Positions 27,879 to 37,090 are shown, counted from the stretch's first letter. The stretch is 38,388 bases of DNA from Saprospiraceae bacterium (GCA_019694255.1 JAIBCI010000070.1:1-38388), one strand, 5' to 3'. Notes: generated from the sequence alone by a model not told the origin. Numbers and translations: made by a program.

Positions 27879-30800
27879 TCAAAAATCCAGACCAAGTGAA
27901 ATATGCATAACTGGTTTAGAAGTTTTAAATTCGATGATCGGCCAACCATAATCTAGGCGAACAAAATAACCGAAAAGCGAAGTTCTTAAGCCAAGTCCTG
28001 TGCCGGCAATAAAAGGATTACGAGAATAAACTACGTTGACAGTGACCGCAGGATTTGAACCAAAGTACCGATATTTTTCAACATCAGCCAGTTTTGGCAA
28101 AAAGCCATTCCAGGTAAGACCAATATCAAAAAATGTGACCAACTGAAGGTTTCTAAAGAAACTGTTGCGCCAGTTTTGATTTAGAAGATATTGAAAAAAT
28201 GGAATCCGCAATTCAGAATTAAGTAACATGGCTGAACTTCCTTTGCGCTCTCCAATGGGATGTCCACGAACCTCCGTTGCAATTTGTGAAAAACTGTAAT
28301 TCTGATTAATATCGGAAGGTTGCTCATTGTTGTATTTCGCAAAAAGAAGCCAGTTCTCAGTACCTCCAAGTTGATTGAGTAATCTTTGTGAGCCAAATGA
28401 AGAATTGAGGTAAAATCGATTGGCAAAGACAGAATGCTTCAATACAGGATGATGATATCTGGCGTCAATTCCCGCAATCAATAACCAGCCCGGAAGCCCT
28501 GATATGTTAATTCCTCCGTTGAGTGACGAAATTAAACGCTTGTTAATTTCGAAGAAGGATTTTAATTGAAGACCCTGTTTGAGATTTACCCCCAATTGTA
28601 AAGCATCATCATAAACAAATTCCAGGCGTGTACCCAGACTCTGGATATTTTGACCAGAACTATCCAAGACAAACCGTTCCGAATTCCTCAGAAAAGTGTG
28701 ATCATTGCGCAGCGTATTATTGATCCTAAAGCTCCGATACTGGTCCAATGGATACTTTGCTACATAATTGAGTAAAAATGTTTTACTGACCTGTACCAAA
28801 TCGTCTGTCTGTCTGTAAGGAATATATTGTTTGTCAGCACGTCTGTAGATTGCGATACTGTGATCCCAATGAAATTTATTGATATTAAAAAGTAGAAAGG
28901 CCTCAGAACCAATAAAACTGGTAGGAACACGGATTCCAAATTCTAATGTATAATTTTCAAATACTTCCTGAAGTTTTGTCTTAAACAAAATTCCTGGTCT
29001 TGGCAGCGGATATGCAGGATTTAGACCTGTATAGGTTCTGAGTCCTCCAAACAGTAAATCATTGTTAAAGGTTGTGCTCCAGTCATCCATACTGAAGCGG
29101 TATCTGTACGCTATCGCCTGACTGGGATTTAACTTAAGCAAGGGACTACCCTCATATTTTAATTCGGTTGCTTTCAGGTCTGAAATTCTAAATGGTGTGG
29201 CGCTTCGATAGAATTCCTTTAAAAGATTCTCCGTATTTTCCGGATCGCCAAATCGCGATTCAAATTTTTGTAAGTGTTTTAGAATATATTGCAGGCTATC
29301 TTCATTCTTGCTACTGGATATTGTATCCGGCCCTGAAAAAAGTTCTGTAATTCTTCGATCACTGGGTATAGAGTCAATTTTATTTTTAATCAACAGGTAT
29401 TTCCCATCTGGCTTTCGGAGTAATTTTAGCATCCATTGTCCGGAATGTAGTCTTATTCTGGACAGAAATGCCTGTTGCTGATCTATACGTCCATCCGTGG
29501 TCTCTGAATAAAAAATATCTTCTGCAAGGTGACTGCATTTGAATATTTTGATTCGTGGACTTTCGCTATAATCCAGCACGGAACCATGATTAATACAATC
29601 GCAGACTCTACTTAAAGTGTCTGAATTTAAATTTAAGGCAAAGACTGAAAACGGAAATAATGGAACAATACTATCCGGAACAACGGTTAATGCAGACTGA
29701 ACAGGTAATGATCTTGTAATTTTATATTCCGAAGATTCAGGACTTTGATCCTTGACAATGCTCAGATCGTCGTAAATGTCATCGGTTAATTTCCTATAAC
29801 TGCGTCCCTTTAATTCATAAATAAAAACATCACTGTAGCCATTGTTGGTTCCGGTGAAGATGATCGTATGATCATTGATTAATTCAAAATCATACACTTC
29901 CTGTATATCTTCAGGTAGAATACTCTGATCTAATAATCTGTGATGATCAGAATAGATTTTCAAGTAATTTCTGTTGCTATGCTGATCCAGTATGGCATAG
30001 CTCCGGCCTTTCTCTGCATAGAGAGGATAGTATTTTTCGGGAAGGTTAATTTTGTTTCGGTGCCCGGACCGGTAAATCACATGACTACGCTTTCCATCTT
30101 CATTGAGCAAACGAACTCGTTTTCGGCTATTTTGGTTTGTTGTAAGTACAGTTGTCTTGAAGACTTTTGAATACTGCAAATCCTGAATCTCTTCTTCTTT
30201 TTTCAGGCGGAGCCGGGGATAATTCTCGGAAGGTAAACTGACCTGCTGAAGCTCATGAGAATAATATTCCATCCAGTCGTTGTAAAGGCTGCTCAGATTT
30301 CGCTGAAAGACCAATTTGGCGGCCTGATTAACATCCTTCTGGATTCTCGTCATGTATAGCCAGTTGGAAATTGCTTGTTGCCCGTAAGTCTGAACAATAA
30401 AATTCCACATGGATTTACCCGCCAATGCAACATTCAGGTTATAAAATCTTCGAAATGAATTTCTTTTTTTAATTTTATTTTTAAGCAGAAATTTCATTTC
30501 CAGGATATCCTTTTCACTCCAGTGATCACTGAGATAAGTTGTAAGTCCTTTTTCAAACCAATCTGGCAGCCGAAGTGAAATTACTTTCTGTACCGCTTCT
30601 TCAAGCTGTGAACCAGAGAAAATAGAATTAAAATAAATCTTCATCAGCCCTTTGCGGAGTAGTTTAAGTGCATTCTGATGATTACCGTCAAAATAAAGTA
30701 ATATTTTCTGATCTATGACGCGAGGCTCTTCCTTCCAGTTCTCCGGTGTAAAATAAAAATCCAAGTCAAGATTGGTTTGTTGAAGATCTGATAAGTCACT

Positions 30801-31082
30801 GTATATGACGAGTTCGATTTTGTCCCTTAAATGAAACTCAAAAATCTCCCGGATTTTTTTATTTTCGGCTTCAGCAATACTGATATAGAATTCAGCTGCT
30901 TTTCTGCTTTTACCATACCAATAGTATACTATATTTGAGCTTTCATAGATCCACCACTCCTGTTGATCATCGTTAAACTGAACCTTGTTTTTCCCAAAGA
31001 TTTCCTGCGCATTTTGAGCACTGGTGTCACTCCGGAAAACAATCCAGATCAGGATAATGAGATAGATTGGGTGACGGATCAA
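27879..31082 (-). CDS. Outer-membrane protein with degenerate peptidase-MA, propeller and BamA-like barrel regions
   Basis: The frame is open to a TTG at 31130, but that would overlap the divergent MBL gene's start. A TTG at 31082 gives a normal signal peptide (MIRHPIYLIILIWIVF ... TSA) and 1067 residues. Residues about 30-280 resemble the peptidase MA-like fold (LPDWFEKGLTTYLSDHW), yet the HExxH site is absent; the helix expected to carry it reads RKGLMKIYFNS. A propeller-like PD40/TolB-like region follows (about 310-480). The last ~390 residues are rich in alternating beta-strands and end in SLGLDF with a terminal Phe, as in BamA/TamA-type barrels. Function is unknown; a surface-exposed envelope assembly or secretion role is inferred. 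Confidence 0.65.
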   Translation of the reverse strand: MIRHPIYLIILIWIVFRSDTSAQNAQEIFGKNKVQFNDDQQEWWIYESSNIVYYWYGKSRKAAEFYISIAEAENKKIREIFEFHLRDKIELVIYSDLSDLQQTNLDLDFYFTPENWKEEPRVIDQKILLYFDGNHQNALKLLRKGLMKIYFNSIFSGSQLEEAVQKVISLRLPDWFEKGLTTYLSDHWSEKDILEMKFLLKNKIKKRNSFRRFYNLNVALAGKSMWNFIVQTYGQQAISNWLYMTRIQKDVNQAAKLVFQRNLSSLYNDWMEYYSHELQQVSLPSENYPRLRLKKEEEIQDLQYSKVFKTTVLTTNQNSRKRVRLLNEDGKRSHVIYRSGHRNKINLPEKYYPLYAEKGRSYAILDQHSNRNYLKIYSDHHRLLDQSILPEDIQEVYDFELINDHTIIFTGTNNGYSDVFIYELKGRSYRKLTDDIYDDLSIVKDQSPESSEYKITRSLPVQSALTVVPDSIVPLFPFSVFALNLNSDTLSRVCDCINHGSVLDYSESPRIKIFKCSHLAEDIFYSETTDGRIDQQQAFLSRIRLHSGQWMLKLLRKPDGKYLLIKNKIDSIPSDRRITELFSGPDTISSSKNEDSLQYILKHLQKFESRFGDPENTENLLKEFYRSATPFRISDLKATELKYEGSPLLKLNPSQAIAYRYRFSMDDWSTTFNNDLLFGGLRTYTGLNPAYPLPRPGILFKTKLQEVFENYTLEFGIRVPTSFIGSEAFLLFNINKFHWDHSIAIYRRADKQYIPYRQTDDLVQVSKTFLLNYVAKYPLDQYRSFRINNTLRNDHTFLRNSERFVLDSSGQNIQSLGTRLEFVYDDALQLGVNLKQGLQLKSFFEINKRLISSLNGGINISGLPGWLLIAGIDARYHHPVLKHSVFANRFYLNSSFGSQRLLNQLGGTENWLLFAKYNNEQPSDINQNYSFSQIATEVRGHPIGERKGSSAMLLNSELRIPFFQYLLNQNWRNSFFRNLQLVTFFDIGLTWNGFLPKLADVEKYRYFGSNPAVTVNVVYSRNPFIAGTGLGLRTSLFGYFVRLDYGWPIIEFKTSKPVMHISLGLDF

Positions 31083-31124
31083 ACGGTGAGAATTGTGATG
31101 TATCAGGTAAAGGTATAGCAACAG

Positions 31125-31757
31125 ATGCAAATTAAGTGTTTTACGGTCAATCCTTTTTATGAAAATACCTACTTAATATGGGATAAACATGGCGTCGCAG
31201 CGGTGATCGATCCCGGCTTTTATTCAAAGGCAGAATGGAATTCTTTCGCTTCATTTATTTCGGATCACCAGTTGATTTTATCGGATGTTATTCTGACGCA
31301 TGCCCATCTTGATCATATTTTCGGCTGTGAGGAGATTTACCGGAATTTCGGACTCAGACCGAGAATGCATGCAGATGAAATATCGTTATACCATGGTGCC
31401 AATCAGGTGGCGGCTATGTATGGTTTGGACCATTTTGAATATCCTCCTGCTGGTGACCTGCTGTCAAATAATGAAGTCCTGCATGTAGGGCAGCTGCAAT
31501 TGAAAATACTGTATACCCCAGGGCATAGTCCAGGAGGTATCAGTCTGTACAGTGAAGCGGCTGGCCTGGTATTTTCAGGGGATGCACTTTTCGAAGGCAG
31601 CATTGGCCGAACCGATCTGCCGGGCGGAAATATGGAGATTTTGCGCTCTTCAATTCGCAATCAATTATTCACTTTGCCATCGGAGACCACGGTATATTCC
31701 GGTCATGGCGGTGTTACGGCAATAGGACAGGAAATTCTTACAAATCCTTTTTTCTAA
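31125..31757 (+). CDS. MBL-fold metallohydrolase (YcbL/glyoxalase II-like)
   Basis: The 210-residue product is a single-domain metallo-beta-lactamase-fold hydrolase. Zinc ligands appear in order: HAHLDH near residues 60-65, LYTPGHSPGG near 125-137, FSGDALFEGSIGR near 150-162 and YSGHGG near 188. The size and the lack of a C-terminal substrate domain fit the YcbL group, which is related to glyoxalase II and hydrolyses thioesters. The substrate cannot be given. The ATG at 31125 is the natural start (MQIKCFTVNPFYENTYLIWD). It lies 14 nt before pyrD and is probably co-transcribed with it. Confidence 0.9.
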   Translation: MQIKCFTVNPFYENTYLIWDKHGVAAVIDPGFYSKAEWNSFASFISDHQLILSDVILTHAHLDHIFGCEEIYRNFGLRPRMHADEISLYHGANQVAAMYGLDHFEYPPAGDLLSNNEVLHVGQLQLKILYTPGHSPGGISLYSEAAGLVFSGDALFEGSIGRTDLPGGNMEILRSSIRNQLFTLPSETTVYSGHGGVTAIGQEILTNPFF

Positions 31758-31771
31758 AAATTGTACTTCTT

Positions 31772-32800
31772 ATGTGGGCAATCTTAAAAAAAATATTCTT
31801 TCTCTTCGATGCTGAAAAGGCCCATTATTTCAGCATGCATTTATTTTCATTTGCATTGCATACCCCATTACTTTCCTATTTTGTACGCAGGTCTTTCCGA
31901 ATAAAAAACCTTCAGCTTGCGCTCATGGTGGACGGCGTGATGTACCCCAATCCGATCGGACTTGCGGCCGGGTTCGACAAAGATGGACAATGGCTGGGCT
32001 TGCTGCAGGAGTTGGGATTTGGTTTTGTAGAAGTGGGCACAGTTACCCCTAAGCCGCAGGCAGGAAATGAAAAACCAAGGTTATTCCGTTTGATCAGTGA
32101 CCAAGCTATCATTAACCGGATGGGTTTTAATAATAGCGGAGCAGACGCGCTGGCATTAAGATTAAAAGAATTCCGTAAGAATGGAAACTCATTGATCATT
32201 GGTGGCAATATAGGCAAGAACAAGGCAACTCCTCCTGAATCTGCTGCGGATGATTATCTGTATTGTTTCCGCACACTCTGTGAATATGTTGATTATTTTG
32301 TGGTGAATGTCTCATCACCAAATACGCCGGGACTCAGGGCGCTTCAGGAAAAGGAACCGTTGACCAAAATCCTTTCTGCGCTTCAGAGAGAAAATGAATT
32401 GCAGGCACACCCTAAACCTATTTATTTAAAAATCGCTCCGGACCTAAGCCATGAGATGATTCATGAAATTATTGAAGTAGTTGTCCGGACCGGAATTTCC
32501 GGTCTCGTTGCAACAAACACAACGATTCGTCGACCAGAATCTTTGACATCCTCAGTCCTCACTGGTGAAAGCGGCGGGCTAAGCGGTGCACCACTGACCG
32601 GGCCCAGTATGGAGGTCTTGCGCACTATACGTTCGGAATATCAGGGCACAATAATCAGTGTAGGAGGAATTATGAGTCCATTCGAAGCGAAGAAGCGATT
32701 ACAGGAAGGTGCAAATCTGATTCAATTGTATTCCGGGTTAATTTATGAAGGACCCTGGCTGGTCAGGAGAATACTGAAGGCAATAAATACCGCTGTGTGA
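31772..32800 (+). CDS. pyrD: Dihydroorotate dehydrogenase, quinone-dependent (class 2)
   Basis: The 342-residue product carries out the fourth step of pyrimidine synthesis, oxidising dihydroorotate to orotate with electrons passed to quinone. The N-terminal amphipathic extension (WAILKKIFFLFDAEKAHYF) is the membrane-associated helix pair of class 2 enzymes. FMN and substrate sites are visible: NPIGLAAGFDKDGQ, GFVEVGTVTPKPQAGN, INRMGFNN, VNVSSPNTPGLR with the class 2 catalytic Ser, TNTTIRRP and ISVGGI. The C-terminal IQLYSGLIYEGP closes the barrel. Length and motifs are normal. Confidence 0.97.
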   Translation: MWAILKKIFFLFDAEKAHYFSMHLFSFALHTPLLSYFVRRSFRIKNLQLALMVDGVMYPNPIGLAAGFDKDGQWLGLLQELGFGFVEVGTVTPKPQAGNEKPRLFRLISDQAIINRMGFNNSGADALALRLKEFRKNGNSLIIGGNIGKNKATPPESAADDYLYCFRTLCEYVDYFVVNVSSPNTPGLRALQEKEPLTKILSALQRENELQAHPKPIYLKIAPDLSHEMIHEIIEVVVRTGISGLVATNTTIRRPESLTSSVLTGESGGLSGAPLTGPSMEVLRTIRSEYQGTIISVGGIMSPFEAKKRLQEGANLIQLYSGLIYEGPWLVRRILKAINTAV

Positions 32801-32956
32801 AGATTAAGTGACTATAAATCAATGACTTAGTCTAAATAATAATCCTTTTAACCGATGCAAAAGCTCCCTGTTCGCAACGATTGAGTGTTTAATCTTTCTT
32901 TTTAAGGGCAGTCTTCATCAAAAAGTGATTTTATTTGTGGTCTTAAACTAATCATT

Positions 32957-33574
32957 CTGGCAAAAATCAGAGACAACGGACGGTTTGAAAAGGAGTTCCT
33001 TCCCCATCTGGAAGCCCTGAATACTTTTGCCTTTCACCTTTGCTATAATTCGGAAGACGCCGAAGATCTCGTACAGGAGACCTATCTGAAAGCATTTAAG
33101 TTCATGGATAAGTTCGAAGAGGGAACTAACGCCAAGGCTTGGTTGTTTAAAATAATGAAAAATGCGTACATCAATGACTACAGGAAGCGATCCAAGCGAC
33201 CTGCTAAAGTTGATTACGAAGAAATTGTGGGTTATCACGATGGCGATGATGCACAGTTAAGTAGTTTTTATGACTTAAGGGAAGATATCTTCGACAATGT
33301 CATGGGGGATGAAGTTACCGCTGCGATCGAAGCGCTCCCGGAAGAATTCCGGACTGTGATTTTTCTCTGTGATATTGAAGATTTTACTTACGAGGAAATT
33401 TCCAAGATCCTTGACGTGCCTATAGGTACGGTTCGAAGCAGGCTGTTTCGGGCCCGTAATATGCTCAAAGAACTGCTTAAGAAATACGCGTTGAAGATGG
33501 GTTATAAAGATCATCGCAGCGCAGGTCAGGTTCATCGAAGAAATTCCCCAACCGAACAATCAGAAGAAGAATAA
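32957..33574 (+). CDS. ECF/RpoE-like RNA polymerase sigma factor with non-ATG start
   Basis: The frame is open from 32906. It contains no ATG, GTG or TTG until ATG 33104, which lies inside sigma region 2 and would delete half of it. CTG at 32957 gives (M)AKIRDNGRFEKEFLPHLEAL, the usual N-terminus of this group; ATT 32954 is possible. From CTG the protein has 205 residues. Region 2 is DAEDLVQETYLKAF through GTNAKAWLFKIMKNAYINDY. Region 4 is ALPEEFRTVIFLCDIEDF, YEEISKILDVPIGTVRSRLF. It directs RNA polymerase to a specific promoter set, possibly in response to envelope or redox stress. The gene 37 nt downstream looks like its anti-sigma factor. Confidence 0.85.
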   Translation: MAKIRDNGRFEKEFLPHLEALNTFAFHLCYNSEDAEDLVQETYLKAFKFMDKFEEGTNAKAWLFKIMKNAYINDYRKRSKRPAKVDYEEIVGYHDGDDAQLSSFYDLREDIFDNVMGDEVTAAIEALPEEFRTVIFLCDIEDFTYEEISKILDVPIGTVRSRLFRARNMLKELLKKYALKMGYKDHRSAGQVHRRNSPTEQSEEE

Positions 33575-33611
33575 TTTGAGCATTTTATTTAAATAATACA
33601 AATCAGCTGGT

Positions 33612-33848
33612 ATGGATAATCTTGACTTTAATGAAATCAGGAAAAAGATCGTTTCATTTCTGGACAGAGAAATGAGCAATGAAGAGCAAAAGTCCTTTCT
33701 CGCCCATGTTAAGAATAATCCGCTTTACTCAAAAGAGTTTCACCGTCAACAGCTTATCCGCTCCAAAATAAAAGAGAATTTTCAAAGACCGGTACTTGCC
33801 CCGGGGCTGCATGATAAGATCAAAAACAGCATACGCGGAAAGCACTAA
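33612..33848 (+). CDS. Small anti-sigma-like protein of the ZAS type without zinc-site cysteines
   Basis: The 78-residue product has no membrane segment and no cysteine. Its layout follows zinc-associated anti-sigma proteins (RsrA-like). IVSFLDREMSNEEQKSFLAHV matches the start of the ZAS helix, and KEFHRQQLIRSKIKENFQRP and LHDKIKNSI follow. In ZAS proteins a HxxxCxxC motif binds zinc; here the His is kept (His32) but the Cys positions are Asn36 and Tyr39. Position 37 nt after the sigma gene supports a regulatory partnership. It would have to act by a signal other than zinc-thiol redox, or not at all. The link to ZAS is by pattern only. Confidence 0.6.
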   Translation: MDNLDFNEIRKKIVSFLDREMSNEEQKSFLAHVKNNPLYSKEFHRQQLIRSKIKENFQRPVLAPGLHDKIKNSIRGKH

Positions 33849-33911
33849 GGTAACTTCACCTTCATACTCTGTATTGTCTATAAAAGAAGTATTGATTATT
33901 TGATGCAATAT

Positions 33912-33934
33912 ATAATTTTCGTAAAGAAAATTAT
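33912..33934. terminator. A+T-rich hairpin between convergent genes
   Basis: ATAATTTTC (33912-33920), loop GTAAA, GAAAATTAT (33926-33934) form a perfect 9-bp dyad between the anti-sigma-like gene and the convergent T9SS gene. It could end transcription from both sides, though the stem is weak. Confidence 0.45.
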
Positions 33935-33946
33935 TTACTAATCAAA

Positions 33947-34654
33947 TTACGGTCTCATGCTCTTCTTTTGAAGGCGAAGGGTGCGAAGAATTTTTTCTTC
34001 ATTGGTGATAAAACGAACAAAATACATGCCGTCTTCCAGCATGCTGATATCATATGTTTTAGAAGGCTCTGTTCTGTAATTTAGCAATTTGTTGCCAAGC
34101 ACAGAGAAGATTTCGATACGGCTGATGCCATTATTATAGTCTATGGTTACTGCTGAACTTGCGGGGTTGGGGTACATTCTCAGATTTACGCTTTTCAGGT
34201 TCTTAGTACCAACTGATTCTTTATTAAATAAGTAGTCTATTGAAATATTGGAAGTGGTATCATCAAGCTCAAAAACAGTTAATTTAATATAAGCCGAACC
34301 CGGTACTCCTGCGTCATAGACATGCATGTCCGTAAGCATACTACCTCCTTTCTTAACTTCATTATAATATTCAGCAGGCGGCATCTTGACAAATGTGGAG
34401 TAACACTGTACATTGTCACATACCGTTGGCTCCCACATTGGTGGCACACTGATATCCTCTCTTTTCCATAGGAGCTTAAGGGTGCCAGCGCTGGTATTGC
34501 GAACCATATTATGGCACAGGTGGTCCCCCGGTTGGGTGGTGTCAACATCAAAAGTCACCTTGCAGGGATTCTCATCCGATTTGAACCGGGAATTTTGACT
34601 GTAAACTGAGAAGCAAGTTGCGCACAATAAACCGAGGAGTAAAAATTTCTTCAT
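33947..34654 (-). CDS. Secreted protein with T9SS type A sorting domain
   Basis: The 235-residue product has a signal peptide (KKFLLLGLLCATCFSVYSQ). The middle region, about residues 25-145, has four cysteines (CKVTF, HLCHNM, TVCDNVQCYS) and beta-strand character but no family I recognise. The C-terminal about 80 residues form a type A sorting domain: LRMYPNPASSAVTIDY, IEIFSVLGNKLLNY, YDISMLEDGMYFVRF and a Lys/Arg-rich tail. It is therefore likely exported through the type IX secretion system and attached to, or released from, the cell surface. Start ATG 34654 is 17 nt downstream of a -7 element. Confidence 0.82.
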   Translation of the reverse strand: MKKFLLLGLLCATCFSVYSQNSRFKSDENPCKVTFDVDTTQPGDHLCHNMVRNTSAGTLKLLWKREDISVPPMWEPTVCDNVQCYSTFVKMPPAEYYNEVKKGGSMLTDMHVYDAGVPGSAYIKLTVFELDDTTSNISIDYLFNKESVGTKNLKSVNLRMYPNPASSAVTIDYNNGISRIEIFSVLGNKLLNYRTEPSKTYDISMLEDGMYFVRFITNEEKILRTLRLQKKSMRP

Positions 34655-34671
34655 TTCAGAAAATATTTGAG

Positions 34672-34679
34672 CAAAGGTA
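34672..34679 (-). promoter_or_regulatory. Promoter of the T9SS protein gene (TTG-N21-TACCTTTG)
   Basis: On the minus strand TACCTTTG lies 17 nt before the ATG at 34654, and a TTG at 34703-34701 sits 21 nt upstream of it. The pair fits the Bacteroidota -33/-7 promoter layout. Confidence 0.7.
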
Positions 34680-34745
34680 ATCAGTTAAGTTGGTAATTGG
34701 CAATGTTACTATTGATTTTCAGGCGAATAGGTAGTTAAATTTAAT

Positions 34746-34779
34746 AAAAAAAAAGCCCCTGCCCAAAGGACAGAGGCTT
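34746..34779 (-). terminator. Rho-independent terminator of the Omp28-related gene
   Basis: On the minus strand AAGCCTCTGTCC, a TTT loop and GGGCAGGGGCTT form a 12-bp stem with two G-T pairs, followed by a run of T (plus-strand A at 34746-34754). It lies 20 nt past the TAA of the gene that ends at 34799. Confidence 0.92.
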
Positions 34780-34798
34780 CGCAAGTATAATTTAGGAT

Positions 34799-36811
34799 TT
34801 AAAAAACAGTTACTTTTTCAGTTCTTACGCCTTTGGCAGTCTTCACTTCGACGACATAGACTCCAGCCTGGGCTGCAGCAGGTATCGTAATCTGGTTGTA
34901 GCCTGCGTTAATTGCTCTGTTATAGCTGGATACCGTCCGGCCATTCAAGTCAGTCAGGGATACCGTAGCCTGGCTGCTTTCTTCAGCCTGGACACGGATA
35001 TTGATGACTTCCGTCGTTGGATTTGGAGCAATGCTCAAAGATTTAAGAATACCAGGATTGTTAGTTGCTGTACCTGAACTTACATTGACGTTGTCCAGGA
35101 AGTAAGCCCAACCATTACCAGCTGTTCCTTTCATCCTTATCATCAGCTCAGGTGTACCATCATAAGCTCTCAGATCCAGTTCTTCTGTTTTCCACTCATA
35201 CGTTTGAGGAAGGAAGAATCCTGGAATAAAGCTTTGACTGAGATCCGGGTCACAGGATTTCATATCCTCGCCTTGTTTTTCGTATACACTTGTCCATGTT
35301 GAACCGCAATCAGTACTTACAAGAACTTCCATTTTGTCGAAGCTACCAGCATCTCTGACAGCATATGCGTAATCCCAAACCATCTTTGTGGCCTTGGACG
35401 CGCTCAGATCAATCTTATCAAAAATCACTGAAGAACTTGCTCCAGCTACGCCACCATCAGAGAATGCATAGAAAACCATGTATCTGGATTTTCCATAACC
35501 ACCCATTCCATAGGGAGGATCCTGGCCATTTAAGCGTGCAAAAGTTGAGTCCTGTTTAAAGATACGAACTCCTTCATTCAGGAAGAATGTATTGGGAGGA
35601 GCAGTCGTAGCAATTGGGGTCTCAAATCCCTGGTGAATTTCAGGACCAGATACTGCATTGTTAAAAGTCGTTAATTTAGACTCCTGGCCAAAGTTATTTA
35701 CAACATTAAGGTCTTTGATGGCACCTCCGTTTATTTTATCAACATATACGTTAAAACCCGCAATACCAACGGGCATTGTTTGATTGCCAAGTTTGTGTGT
35801 TATGCTGCCTCCTGGTAAAAGGACGCCAGTCCAGGTTGATTTTGTCTTATTGGATCCCCCGACAACCGGAATAAAATCAATCGTCTTTATGGTATCAGTA
35901 CCCGTTGACAAATTGGTTACATTGATTTCATATCCGACGGTATTGTCGCAATTGTCAACACGGTTGATGATTTTGCCGTCTGCAGCAACATCGTAATAAA
36001 GGCCATTGATTGTCTTTGGTTCGGAAATTCCCGTTTGGATTATTTCCTTCGAACTGGCGGTATTGTTTTGTAAATAAGCTACCACGGCCAATTCTTTATA
36101 GGAATAAATATAAGTCGGTACAGCAGCCTTAAAAGTCACTGTCTTGGTTGCTCCCGGCGCAATCACGTCAGTGATTTTGGTTCCTGCAGCCGAAGGAAGC
36201 ATCTTTCTCATGACGACGTGGAATTCAGTCTCCCCGTTGGTCGCTGCCTGCTTTGGAAAACGAATCAGTTCTTCGATAATCGCAGTCTGCAGAACGTAGT
36301 TGGCGTTGCTGAAATCAGAGCTGCTGACATTTTTAATATCCACGTTTATTTCCATGGAGTCCTTGGCGCCGCCCGTACCCAGAATGACATTATGGGTAAC
36401 TTTAATTTCAATTGGAGAAGTCACTGCTAAACGATTATTAACAGTATTGGCACCTAAATATAGAGGGTGAGTTGATGCTGCTCCATTAGGATCGATTCCA
36501 GCTACTTTTCCATCCATCCGACAGTTGGGTGCAGAATTAATACCGTAATAGGTCATTCTGGTATTAACGTCAGAAGTGTTAGCCGCATACATTGGATCTC
36601 CTGTCGTTGGGATGTTGCATTGAAAAGCCATATTAATGACCTTTCCGCCAAATTGCTCTACAAATTTTTTAAAGATTGGATTGGTCGCTGCGCATGGCGG
36701 ACATGTTGCACTGGTGAATTCTTCTATTAAAATGGTCCTGGGAGCCTGTGCGAACACCGACAGGCTGCTAAGGATTCCTAGGAAGAAAAAAAGAGTAAAT
36801 GTTTTTTTCAT
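34799..36811 (-). CDS. Omp28-related secreted protein with thioredoxin-like domain and T9SS sorting domain
   Basis: The 670-residue product has a signal peptide (KTFTLFFFLGILSSLSVFA). Residues about 23-250 are an Omp28-related region with a thioredoxin-like fold: TILIEEFTSATCPPCAATNP holds a CPPC redox pair at Cys37 and Cys40. The middle (about 280-580) is beta-rich, with a jelly-roll-like stretch from about 390 to 580. The last 80 residues (SLSIAPNPTTEVINI, VSLTDLNGRTVSSY, QAGVYVVEVKTAKGVRTEKV) form a type A T9SS sorting domain. It is probably a surface protein; a disulfide-exchange function is possible but not shown. It ends in a strong terminator and starts 34 nt after a -7 element. Confidence 0.85.
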   Translation of the reverse strand: MKKTFTLFFFLGILSSLSVFAQAPRTILIEEFTSATCPPCAATNPIFKKFVEQFGGKVINMAFQCNIPTTGDPMYAANTSDVNTRMTYYGINSAPNCRMDGKVAGIDPNGAASTHPLYLGANTVNNRLAVTSPIEIKVTHNVILGTGGAKDSMEINVDIKNVSSSDFSNANYVLQTAIIEELIRFPKQAATNGETEFHVVMRKMLPSAAGTKITDVIAPGATKTVTFKAAVPTYIYSYKELAVVAYLQNNTASSKEIIQTGISEPKTINGLYYDVAADGKIINRVDNCDNTVGYEINVTNLSTGTDTIKTIDFIPVVGGSNKTKSTWTGVLLPGGSITHKLGNQTMPVGIAGFNVYVDKINGGAIKDLNVVNNFGQESKLTTFNNAVSGPEIHQGFETPIATTAPPNTFFLNEGVRIFKQDSTFARLNGQDPPYGMGGYGKSRYMVFYAFSDGGVAGASSSVIFDKIDLSASKATKMVWDYAYAVRDAGSFDKMEVLVSTDCGSTWTSVYEKQGEDMKSCDPDLSQSFIPGFFLPQTYEWKTEELDLRAYDGTPELMIRMKGTAGNGWAYFLDNVNVSSGTATNNPGILKSLSIAPNPTTEVINIRVQAEESSQATVSLTDLNGRTVSSYNRAINAGYNQITIPAAAQAGVYVVEVKTAKGVRTEKVTVF

Positions 36812-36845
36812 ATGAAGATGATTATTGGTTTGATAAAAAGTTTGC

Positions 36846-36853
36846 CAAAGTTA
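36846..36853 (-). promoter_or_regulatory. -7 promoter element for the Omp28-related gene (TAACTTTG)
   Basis: On the minus strand TAACTTTG (plus-strand CAAAGTTA) matches TAnnTTTG, 34 nt before the ATG at 36811. No clear -33 TTG was found. Confidence 0.5.
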
Positions 36854-37090
36854 ACGAATTGTTACATAGACGGATCATATAAAAATCAATTAATTCATCC
36901 AATTGCATTTTTAACAAAAAGAGGTGAAACATTAATATTTAAAATACAGATAATCAGTATAAAACGAATAGAAAATTCAACATATCTATGCATGGTCGCG
37001 AGAGAAAACTGCAGCGGTTTCTGCTCCATTTAATTGTTTCGCGAGCAGATTTAAGAAGATTCCGTATCGAACTGAATTAATATTGCAGTT

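Noticed and set aside
36812-37033. 73-codon plus-strand frame between the Omp28-related and M48 genes
   Set aside because: It lacks a recognisable domain and covers the promoter region of the divergent gene; composition is that of A+T-rich intergenic DNA.
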